Shown here piece after piece: positions 57,539 to 64,000 of a stretch of 64,000 nt of DNA (the first letter of the stretch is position 1; each line of letters starts with the position of its first letter). A model generated the notes under the pieces. It ran no database searches and was not told the origin of the DNA. It worked only from the letters and a program-made list of their open reading frames with translations. Made by a program: the position numbers and the translations under genes. The DNA lies in the NCBI RefSeq assembly GCF_001183545.1, contig NZ_KQ236688.1, positions 186,001 through 250,000 of the forward strand, written 5' to 3'. Source of the DNA: Cellvibrio sp. pealriver. GTDB lineage: Bacteria; Pseudomonadota; Gammaproteobacteria; Pseudomonadales; Cellvibrionaceae.

Positions 57539-59830
57539 ATGTTAAGTAAAGATCTTGAAGTAACCTTAAATCTTGCTTTCAAAGGTGCGCGTTCCAAGCG
57601 ACACGAATTCATGACGGTCGAGCATCTGTTGTTGGCGCTTATCGATAATGATTCGGCAGCAAACGTGCTGCGTGCTTGTGGTGCAGACTTGATGAGTTTG
57701 CGCAAAGAACTAATTGAGTTTGTTGACTCCACTACACCACTCATTCCGGAGAATGATTCCGAGCGCGAGACGCAACCAACACTGGGGTTTCAGCGAGTGT
57801 TGCAACGCGCTGTATTCCATGTCCAATCATCAGGCAAACAAGAAGTAACGGGTGCTAACGTTCTTGTCGCTATTTTTAGTGAGCAAGAGAGTCAGGCTGT
57901 TTATTATCTTAAACAACAAAGCATCGCCCGTATTGATGTAGTGAATTACATCACTCACGGTATCCACAAAGTGTCTGGTCATACCGATCACACCCATGAC
58001 CAGCATTCATCGCAAGAAAATCAGGATGAAGAAACTACCAGTGCTGAGTCTACATCGCAAAGTCCATTAGAAAGTTTCGCCAGCAATTTGAATGAAGCTG
58101 CAATGCAAGGGCGCATAGATCCTTTGGTGGGTCGTGAATATGAAGTTGAGCGTGTTTGCCAAATTCTATCGCGTCGTCGCAAGAACAATCCTTTGTTAGT
58201 GGGCGAGTCCGGTGTAGGAAAAACTGCTATTGCGGAAGGTTTGGCCAAACGAATTGTAGATGGTGATGTCCCCGAAAATTTGGCCGACAGTGTGGTTTAC
58301 TCATTGGATATGGGCGCACTCTTGGCGGGCACTAAATATCGCGGTGATTTTGAAAAGCGTTTCAAAAGTTTATTGAATGAACTGAAGAAACAAAAAAATT
58401 CAATTTTATTTATTGATGAGATCCATACCATTATCGGTGCAGGGGCTGCGTCGGGTGGTGTTATGGATGCATCCAATTTGTTGAAGCCTTTGTTGTCGTC
58501 AGGTGAAATTCGCTGTATGGGGTCAACCACCTATCAGGAGTATCGCGGTATTTTTGATAAAGACCGTGCGCTTTCCCGTCGTTTCCAAAAAGTGGATGTG
58601 AATGAGCCTAGTGTTGAAGAAACCTACCAAATCCTGAAAGGTTTGAAGAGTCGTTTTGAGCAGCATCACAGTTTGCGTTATACCGATGCTGCGTTGCGTG
58701 CTGCTGCTGAATTAGCTGAGCGTTACATCAACGACCGCTTTCTGCCAGACAAAGCAATTGATGTTATCGATGAAGCGGGTGCGTATCAGCAATTACAGGC
58801 TCCCAGCAAACGCAAGAAAACTATCGGCGTTACTGATGTGGAAAACGTAGTGGCAAAAATTGCGCGTATTCCCCCAAAAAGCGTTTCTTCTTCCGATAAA
58901 GAACAGCTGCGCAAACTGGATCAGAATCTGAAAATGACTGTATTTGGTCAGGACGAGGCAATCGATACCCTTGCTACTGCAATTAAATTGTCTCGCGCTG
59001 GTTTGGGATCAACAGAAAAGCCAATCGGTTCATTTTTGTTTGCTGGTCCAACGGGTGTGGGTAAGACAGAAGTTTGCCGTCAGTTGGCAAAATGCATGGG
59101 TATGGAGTTAGTTCGCTTTGATATGTCGGAGTATATGGAGCGCCATACCGTATCGCGTTTAATTGGTGCGCCGCCGGGTTATGTGGGTTTTGATCAGGGT
59201 GGCTTGTTAACTGATGCCATTACCAAGCAGCCGCACTGTGTATTGTTATTGGATGAAATTGAGAAGGCGCATCCAGAGGTATTTAACTTGCTGCTGCAAG
59301 TGATGGATCATGGCAGCCTTACTGATAACAATGGACGCAAAGCAGACTTCCGAAACGTCATTTTGATTATGACAACCAACGCAGGTGCGGAATTGATGAG
59401 CAGGGCATCTATTGGCTTCACTCATCAGGATCACACCACCGATGGTATGGAAGCAATCAAGAAGATGTTTACGCCTGAATTCCGCAACCGTTTGGATGCG
59501 ATTGTTCAGTTTGCATCACTGACGTTGAATACCATCAAAACAGTGGTTGATAAATTCCTGATGGAATTGCAAACCCAGTTGGATGATAAGCATGTGACGC
59601 TTGAGATCAGTGATGAGGCGCGAGAGTGGCTGGCGATCCATGGATACGATGTCAAAATGGGGGCTCGCCCGATGGCTCGGTTAATTCAGGATAAATTGAA
59701 AAAACCGTTGGCAGAGGAGATTCTGTTTGGCTCTCTCTCTCATGGTGGTGGTACTGTCGTAGTGGATGTGGATTCGGTTGAAGACAAAATTGTTATCGAT
59801 GTCAGAGCCAAGCACGCATTGCCCGCTTGA
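57539..59830 (+). CDS. clpA: ATP-dependent Clp protease ATP-binding subunit ClpA
   Basis: AAA+ unfoldase that works with ClpP. Clp N-domain (about 1-145), D1 with GESGVGKTAIAEGLA, D2 with GPTGVGKTEVCRQLA, and the ClpP-docking loop region near the C-terminus. ATG at 57539 (MLSKDLEVTLNLAF) is the family start; an ATG five codons earlier is less likely. 763 residues. clpP is not in the window. Confidence 0.96.
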   Translation: MLSKDLEVTLNLAFKGARSKRHEFMTVEHLLLALIDNDSAANVLRACGADLMSLRKELIEFVDSTTPLIPENDSERETQPTLGFQRVLQRAVFHVQSSGKQEVTGANVLVAIFSEQESQAVYYLKQQSIARIDVVNYITHGIHKVSGHTDHTHDQHSSQENQDEETTSAESTSQSPLESFASNLNEAAMQGRIDPLVGREYEVERVCQILSRRRKNNPLLVGESGVGKTAIAEGLAKRIVDGDVPENLADSVVYSLDMGALLAGTKYRGDFEKRFKSLLNELKKQKNSILFIDEIHTIIGAGAASGGVMDASNLLKPLLSSGEIRCMGSTTYQEYRGIFDKDRALSRRFQKVDVNEPSVEETYQILKGLKSRFEQHHSLRYTDAALRAAAELAERYINDRFLPDKAIDVIDEAGAYQQLQAPSKRKKTIGVTDVENVVAKIARIPPKSVSSSDKEQLRKLDQNLKMTVFGQDEAIDTLATAIKLSRAGLGSTEKPIGSFLFAGPTGVGKTEVCRQLAKCMGMELVRFDMSEYMERHTVSRLIGAPPGYVGFDQGGLLTDAITKQPHCVLLLDEIEKAHPEVFNLLLQVMDHGSLTDNNGRKADFRNVILIMTTNAGAELMSRASIGFTHQDHTTDGMEAIKKMFTPEFRNRLDAIVQFASLTLNTIKTVVDKFLMELQTQLDDKHVTLEISDEAREWLAIHGYDVKMGARPMARLIQDKLKKPLAEEILFGSLSHGGGTVVVDVDSVEDKIVIDVRAKHALPA

Positions 59831-59858
59831 TAGTATTGTTGTCGAAATAGGGAAAAAT

Positions 59859-59886
59859 AAAAAAGCCGCAGAAATGCGGCTTTTTT
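59859..59886. terminator. bidirectional terminator after clpA
   Basis: Perfect 12-bp stem AAAAAAGCCGCA / TGCGGCTTTTTT with GAAA loop. It would have served both clpA and the convergent infA before the IS insertion. Confidence 0.93.
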
Positions 59887-59891
59887 ATTGT

Positions 59892-59894
59892 CTG
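59892..59894. repeat. left target-site duplication CTG
   Basis: CTG directly before the left inverted repeat; repeated at 61187-61189 directly after the right one. Three-base duplications are normal for IS3-family elements. Confidence 0.75.
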
Positions 59895-59920
59895 TGACTC
59901 GTCCTGAATAAAGTTGACAC
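59895..59920 (+). repeat. IS left terminal inverted repeat
   Basis: TGACTCGTCCTGAATAAAGT followed by TGACAC. Mismatches with the right repeat are at positions 3, 5, 6, 15 and 16. Confidence 0.85.
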
Positions 59921-59948
59921 TTTTCTACTCTCTACTGAGGAAAGTGTT

Positions 59949-60332
59949 ATGAATCCCGTTATTAAACGCACCCAGCGTGATTACTCTCTCGCCTTTAAAT
60001 TGGCTCTTGTCGATCAAATCGAAAAAGGAGAGATGACTTATAAACAAGCCCAGTCTCGCTACGGTATACAAGGCAGATCTACAGTCTTGTGTTGGCTGCG
60101 CAAGCATGGTCAACTGGATTGGTCATTAGGTTTACCAGCAAAAGGCCTCCTCATGTCCGATAATCCTCGCCCTCAAACGCCAGAACAGCGCATCAAAGAA
60201 CTGGAACAGCAGCTCGCTCTAACCCAACAAAAAGCGGATTTTTTCGAAGCGGTGGTTGATGTACTCAAGCGCGACTATGGAGTCAGCGTGGTAAAAAAGC
60301 CGCACGGAACATCATCCAAACGAAAACGTTAG
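59949..60332 (+). CDS. IS3-family transposase OrfA
   Basis: 127-residue DNA-binding part of the transposase: helix-turn-helix (about 15-55, with YKQAQSRYGIQGRSTVLCWL) and a leucine zipper (about 80-110). It overlaps orfB in the -1 frame and contains the slippery A6G site near its end. Alone, OrfA typically represses transposition. Confidence 0.9.
   Translation: MNPVIKRTQRDYSLAFKLALVDQIEKGEMTYKQAQSRYGIQGRSTVLCWLRKHGQLDWSLGLPAKGLLMSDNPRPQTPEQRIKELEQQLALTQQKADFFEAVVDVLKRDYGVSVVKKPHGTSSKRKR
60293..60299 (+). other. programmed -1 frameshift heptamer A AAA AAG
   Basis: AAAAAAG lies in the right phase for orfA (codons gtA AAA AAG). Slipping back one base enters the orfB frame, which is open from 60260. 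A possible stimulatory stem, CACGGA (60303-60308) with TCCGTG (60348-60353), follows. This is the classical IS3-family arrangement. Confidence 0.85.
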
Positions 60333-61156
60333 CGGGTTTATCCGTTGTCCGTGGTTGCCAGCTACTCGGCATCAGTCGGCAAGCCTGGTATCAACAATGT
60401 AAGCGGGTGCGACAACGAGAAGTGCACACGCAGATACTCCTTGATGCGGTGCAGCGTGAACGTGCATTACAACCCTGCATCGGAACGCGCAAACTACAGC
60501 GCTTGTTACAACAATCCGCATTGGTTGTGGGGCGAGATCGACTGTTTGCTTTGCTGCGCGAACATCGCCTGCTGGTTCCCACCAAGCGGGCTTATCACAA
60601 AACAACGCACAGCCATCATCGCTTTCGCAAACATCCCAATCTTCTGAAGCCTGGTGAACATCAAGTGATTCCGCAACGACCAGAACATGTTTGGGTGGCT
60701 GACATTACCTATTTACCCGTGCATCAGGGCGAGGCCTATTTGAGTTTGGTGACCGATGCCTATTCGCGCAAGATTGTGGGGCATTGCGTCCATGACAATC
60801 TGAAGGCTGAGTCAGTAATCGGTGCGTATAAACAAGCACTACAGCAGCGACGCAGTGGTGATGAGCTCATCCACCATTCAGATCGGGGTATTCAGTATTG
60901 TTCAGCGCAATACCAGAAATTGCATTATCAATACGGTGTTCATTGTTCGATGACGGATGGTTACGACTGCTATCAAAATGCGCTGGCAGAGCGTGTGAAT
61001 GGTATTTTGAAAAGTGAGTTTTTGATAAGGAAACCCAGGGATCTTGCAGAAGCAAAAGTGATGGTGGCCGAGTCGATTCGGATCTACAACGAACGTCGTC
61101 CGCATCTATCCCTAGAATACAAAACGCCCGATGAGGTGCATCGGGCGTTTGGATAA
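60299..61156 (+). CDS. IS3-family transposase OrfB (catalytic, via -1 frameshift)
   Basis: Catalytic part of the OrfAB fusion, beginning at the frameshift point; a separate start at 60407 would give 249 residues and lose the N-terminal LSVVRGCQLLGISRQAWYQ, which is conserved in OrfB proteins. The rve integrase core has D in VADITYLP, D in HHSDRGIQY and E in NALAERVNG, 35 residues after the second Asp. No stop codons or frameshifts interrupt it. Confidence 0.9.
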   Translation, partial: AARNIIQTKTLAGLSVVRGCQLLGISRQAWYQQCKRVRQREVHTQILLDAVQRERALQPCIGTRKLQRLLQQSALVVGRDRLFALLREHRLLVPTKRAYHKTTHSHHRFRKHPNLLKPGEHQVIPQRPEHVWVADITYLPVHQGEAYLSLVTDAYSRKIVGHCVHDNLKAESVIGAYKQALQQRRSGDELIHHSDRGIQYCSAQYQKLHYQYGVHCSMTDGYDCYQNALAERVNGILKSEFLIRKPRDLAEAKVMVAESIRIYNERRPHLSLEYKTPDEVHRAFG

Positions 61157-61160
61157 ATCA

Positions 61161-61186
61161 GTGTCAACTTATTTCAGGACTGGACA
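61161..61186 (-). repeat. IS right terminal inverted repeat
   Basis: Reads TGTCCAGTCCTGAAATAAGT then TGACAC on the minus strand. Followed by the CTG target duplicate at 61187-61189. Confidence 0.85.
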
Positions 61187-61189
61187 CTG
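61187..61189. repeat. right target-site duplication CTG
   Basis: Matches CTG at 59892-59894. Confidence 0.75.
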
Positions 61190-61220
61190 GGAAAGGGTGA
61201 ATATCTTTCCAGATGAATGA

Positions 61221-61439
61221 CTAGCGTGCGCGGTAGGTAATACGACCTTTGGTGAGATCGTAGGGAGTCATCTCAACCTTGACCTTGTCACCTGTAAGGA
61301 TGCGAATATAGTTTTTGCGCATTTTTCCTGAAATGTGAGCAATCACTACGTGCCCATTTTCCAGTTTTACGCGAAAGGTAGTGTTGGGCAGGGTATCAAC
61401 CACTTCGCCGTCAAATTCAATGCAATCGTCTTTTGCCAT
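61221..61439 (-). CDS. infA: translation initiation factor IF-1
   Basis: 72-residue S1-fold factor that binds the 30S A site. [20 protein letters not shown] and [20 protein letters not shown] are nearly identical to E. coli. It follows bpt and aat on the minus strand. The IS lies 31 bp after its stop codon and separates it from the terminator it probably shared with clpA. Confidence 0.98.
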   Translation of the reverse strand: MAKDDCIEFDGEVVDTLPNTTFRVKLENGHVVIAHISGKMRKNYIRILTGDKVKVEMTPYDLTKGRITYRAR

Positions 61440-61646
61440 GCGGCAGTTTCCTCAACTTTTCCGGTAATCATCCCCGTCATATCGATAACGGGAGGGGGTA
61501 AAAAAATAGGCGTGGATTGTGCCTTAATTAACCAGCGGTGCCAAGGGGAAAGGGAGCAAAAGCGGCAGATAGACGAAGATATTGAAAGGATTGGGCGTAA
61601 TTCTGCACAATTTCCAGCCGATAGTGCTGGCTTTAAGTAGGTGTGG

Positions 61647-62354
61647 TTAATTCAGGCGCATCCAGCGGCGATTGACTAACAGCTCAAGAGGGCGATATTG
61701 AATTTTGTAATTCATTTTTTCGCATTCCTTGATCCAATAGCCCAGGTATAAATAATCAAGCCCCATACTTTTAGCCTTTTCGATCTGGGCCAATATGGCA
61801 AATTTCCCCAAGCTTCTGGCTTCTTCGTTTGCATCGTAAAAGGTGTATACCGCCGATAACCCGTCTCCCAAATGGTCACAAACAGACACGCCAATCAATC
61901 GGTCTCCCAGCCGAAATTCAATAAATTGGGTAATTCCCCATTCGCTAGTCAAGAATGCCTTGTATTGTTCTTCTGATGGTGGGTACATGTCGCCATCGCG
62001 ATGACGGCTTTCAATGTAACGTGAATAAAGATTGTAGTGCTCAAATGTGTTGATATTGTGGGTAAGGTGCAGTGATAAGTCATGATTGTGCTGTAAACAG
62101 CGTTTTTGGCTACGATTGGGCTTGAACAGTTTTACCGGAATTCGGCAGGAGATACATGCTTGGCAACGCAAGCATTGAGGGCGATATAAGTGCGCGCCAC
62201 TGCGGCGAAACCCCAGTTGGGAGAGTTGTGTGTAGATTGATGGGTCTATATTCGCTTCAGGATCCACAAAAACCGTTGTGGCCTCCTGCCCATCAAGATA
62301 ACTGCAAGGGTGGGGCTGTGTTGCGAAAAGTTTGAGAGTTGATAAATCAGACAT
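61647..62354 (-). CDS. bpt: aspartate/glutamate leucyltransferase Bpt
   Basis: Transfers Leu from Leu-tRNA to proteins with N-terminal Asp or Glu, creating a ClpS-recognised N-degron. Cys-rich N-terminus ([25 protein letters not shown]) and [20 protein letters not shown] match the ATE/Bpt family. 235 residues from the ATG at 62354 (MSDLSTLK); GAGG lies upstream. Located 21 bp after aat. Confidence 0.93.
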   Translation of the reverse strand: MSDLSTLKLFATQPHPCSYLDGQEATTVFVDPEANIDPSIYTQLSQLGFRRSGAHLYRPQCLRCQACISCRIPVKLFKPNRSQKRCLQHNHDLSLHLTHNINTFEHYNLYSRYIESRHRDGDMYPPSEEQYKAFLTSEWGITQFIEFRLGDRLIGVSVCDHLGDGLSAVYTFYDANEEARSLGKFAILAQIEKAKSMGLDYLYLGYWIKECEKMNYKIQYRPLELLVNRRWMRLN

Positions 62355-62375
62355 AGATGCCTCACGCAAATCCGG

Positions 62376-63089
62376 TTATTCCCATGGTGCCAGAGTCAGT
62401 GTTGACCAAGGCAAAGAATAAACATCAGGCTCATGAGCAAAGTTTACCAGTAATTGCCGGAATTCTTCACGCGGGATTTCCACAGCACCCAAACTAAATA
62501 GATGATCGTTAGCGACCTGACAGTCGATTAGCTGGAAGTTCCAGGTGCAAAGCTGCCTGACCAGATGTGCAAAGCCGACCTTTGATGCGTTGTCTGCGCG
62601 GCTGAACATGGATTCACCAAAAAACACGCGTCCAAGCGCTATACCATAAAGCCCTCCCACCAATTCATCATTGCGCCAGACTTCAACGGAATGTGCAATG
62701 CCGCGTTGGTGCAGTGCGCAGTAACCTTCAATAATGTCCTCACTAATCCAGGTTCCATCGGCGTAACTTCTGGGTGCGGCACAGGCTCGCATCACTTTTT
62801 CAAAACAGTTGTCAAAGGTGACCCGGTAGGTTGCTTTGCGCAGGGTTTTGCGAAGGCTTTTGGATATGTGGAGTTGATTGGGAAATACCACAGTGCGCGG
62901 ATCAGGGCTCCACCACAAAATAGGGTCGCCCGGATTGAACCAAGGGAAAATCCCTTTGCGATAGGCGGCAAGAATTCGTTCGGGTGACAAGTCTCCACCC
63001 ACAGCAATCAAACCGTCCGGGTCGCTCAGTGCAAGCGAAGGATCGGGAAATTCCAATGTGTCTGGGTCTAACCAGCAAAGTGTATTCAT
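62376..63089 (-). CDS. aat: leucyl/phenylalanyl-tRNA-protein transferase
   Basis: Adds Leu or Phe to proteins with N-terminal Lys or Arg. Family motifs are [26 protein letters not shown] start, [24 protein letters not shown], and [19 protein letters not shown]. 237 residues, close to E. coli. Probably transcribed with bpt and infA from a promoter in 63090-63419. Confidence 0.96.
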   Translation of the reverse strand: MNTLCWLDPDTLEFPDPSLALSDPDGLIAVGGDLSPERILAAYRKGIFPWFNPGDPILWWSPDPRTVVFPNQLHISKSLRKTLRKATYRVTFDNCFEKVMRACAAPRSYADGTWISEDIIEGYCALHQRGIAHSVEVWRNDELVGGLYGIALGRVFFGESMFSRADNASKVGFAHLVRQLCTWNFQLIDCQVANDHLFSLGAVEIPREEFRQLLVNFAHEPDVYSLPWSTLTLAPWE

Positions 63090-63419
63090 GAAGTCTCAAT
63101 CGATCTTTTTTACGTATCAGTAACTGATAACTAAACGTTATGTGTAATGGCGTTACAGACGATTGGTTATCCGGCCATCTGCTATTTGTTAAGTATTATT
63201 GGATTGTTGGAATTTATTGTTAGTTGGCGCGCTTTTTGAGTGTAAAAGTTTAGCGAGAAATCAGTCAATAAATTGTTATTCCGTTTAATGCTTGAGAATT
63301 TTAGGACTATGCTTAGGAGTATCAGTAAATTAACGTTTATTGCCAAGGTAAACCGCAAAAAATGGTGTAATGTTTTCGTTGTTAATTTTGCCGCTTTAGT
63401 CGCTAACCCGAGGTAGATT
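63090..63419. other. aat / prkA divergent intergenic region
   Basis: 330 bp, A/T-rich, no credible gene. CTATGCT (63307-63313) resembles a sigmaS-type -10 element upstream of prkA, which fits the stationary-phase control of prkA known in E. coli. No operator-like repeat is clear. Confidence 0.5.
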
Positions 63420-64000
63420 ATGAGTATTTTCAGTCATTACCGCGAGCGTTTTGAAACTACCCAGCAGGAAGAGTTAACCATCAAGGAATATCTTGAACTG
63501 TGTAAAAAAGATCCCAGTGTATACGCTTCCGCTGCTGAGCGTATGCTAATGGCGATCGGTGAGCCAGAAATGGTCGATACCTCGCAAGACCCTCGCCTGA
63601 GCCGTATTTTTTCCAATAAAATTATCAAACGTTATAAAGTTTTCAGTGAATTTTATGGAATGGAAGAATCCATTCAGCAGATAGTGTCTTTCTTCAAACA
63701 TGCCGCACAAGGTTTAGAGGAAAAGAAACAAATTTTGTATTTGCTGGGGCCGGTGGGTGGCGGTAAATCCTCATTGGCAGAGATGCTCAAATCCTTGATG
63801 GAGAAAATGCCAATTTACTGCATCAAAGGCTCTCCTGTATTTGAATCGCCACTCGGGTTATTTAACCCGGATGAAGACGGAAAAATTTTGGAAGAAGATT
63901 ATGGTATTCCCCGTCGGTACATAAAATCTATTATGTCGCCTTGGGCTGCCAAGCGTCTGCAAGAATTTCGGGGCGATATTACGCAATTCAAAGTCGTCAA
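63420..64000 (+). CDS. prkA: PrkA-type serine protein kinase (3'-truncated by window edge)
   Basis: AAA-type serine kinase (YeaG/PrkA) involved in starvation responses. Start ATG at 63420 has GAGGT five bases upstream. The visible 193 residues begin MSIFSHYRERFETTQQEELT and include the Walker A motif LLGPVGGGKSSLAEML and the family stretch ESPLGLFNPDEDG. The protein continues past the right edge; yeaH and spoVR homologues usually follow. Confidence 0.93.
   Translation, partial: MSIFSHYRERFETTQQEELTIKEYLELCKKDPSVYASAAERMLMAIGEPEMVDTSQDPRLSRIFSNKIIKRYKVFSEFYGMEESIQQIVSFFKHAAQGLEEKKQILYLLGPVGGGKSSLAEMLKSLMEKMPIYCIKGSPVFESPLGLFNPDEDGKILEEDYGIPRRYIKSIMSPWAAKRLQEFRGDITQFKVV

Larger units (their letters stand above)
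59895..61186 (+). mobile_element. complete IS3-family insertion sequence (1292 bp)
   Basis: Bounded by 26-bp imperfect inverted repeats (59895-59920 and 61161-61186, 21 of 26 identical, ending TG...CA), with a CTG target duplication. It contains orfA, a programmed-frameshift heptamer and orfB with an intact D,D,35E triad. All parts look functional, so it is probably active or recently inserted. It sits between clpA and infA. Confidence 0.92.

Noticed and set aside
63437..63628. Minus-strand open frame at the right end
   Set aside because: It lies antisense to the prkA coding region, which has strong family motifs.

Overview
The window looks like chromosome from a Gram-negative, polysaccharide-degrading gammaproteobacterium, most likely Cellvibrio or a close relative (Cellvibrionaceae). 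Three things point there. Secreted carbohydrate-active enzymes (a GH18 chitinase with two chitin-binding modules and a GH11 xylanase with a CBM60-like module) carry Ser- or Gly/Ser-rich linkers. The housekeeping blocks have gammaproteobacterial order (lepA-lepB-DUF4845-rnc-era-recO; barA / cysM-rlmD-relA-mazG; clpS-clpA-infA-bpt-aat). A monomeric NADP isocitrate dehydrogenase and a MotY-type flagellar protein are also present. Genus is inferred from gene content, not from a database search.

Layout. 1-3.1 kb: 3' part of a chemotaxis receptor, then argG. 3.2-12.2 kb: complete cbb3 oxidase locus ccoNOQP, then ccoGHIS and a TauE/SafE-like membrane protein with a His/Met-rich repeat tail; a perfect FNR/Anr box precedes ccoN. 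12.4-17.2 kb: Omp85-like outer-membrane protein, gloA, selO, djlA. 17.2-19.7 kb: chitinase with a NagR-type operator overlapping its predicted -35 box and a leader of about 400 nt. 19.7-26.9 kb: uspE, MaoC hydratase, orphan solute-binding-like protein, RNase T, pyrC, motY, mucD/degQ. 27.0-28.4 kb: xylanase with a near-consensus promoter and two inverted repeats. 28.4-35.3 kb is the least familiar part: two tandem paralogous HEAT-like membrane-anchored proteins, converging on a three-gene run of exported proteins (DUF4412-like, a repeat/coiled-coil protein, and a 763-aa multidomain protein), then a hemerythrin-like protein. 35.5-41.3 kb: lepA to recO. 41.3-51.5 kb: barA diverging from cysM, a CotH-kinase lipoprotein, rlmD, relA, mazG. 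51.7-56.4 kb: HD-GYP phosphodiesterase, rluE, icd. 56.5-64 kb: cspD, clpS, clpA, an intact IS3-family element, infA, bpt, aat and the start of prkA.

How the genes connect. The cco locus holds the oxidase plus its copper and assembly factors, apparently under oxygen control. Chitinase and xylanase each have their own elaborate control region. clpS, clpA, bpt and aat together supply the recognised parts of the bacterial N-degron pathway, except ClpP. The IS insertion lies between infA and the bidirectional terminator it probably once shared with clpA. The strongest candidate for an undescribed system is the exported-protein run at 30.3-34.6 kb, possibly with the neighbouring HEAT-like pair; its function cannot be read from the sequence.
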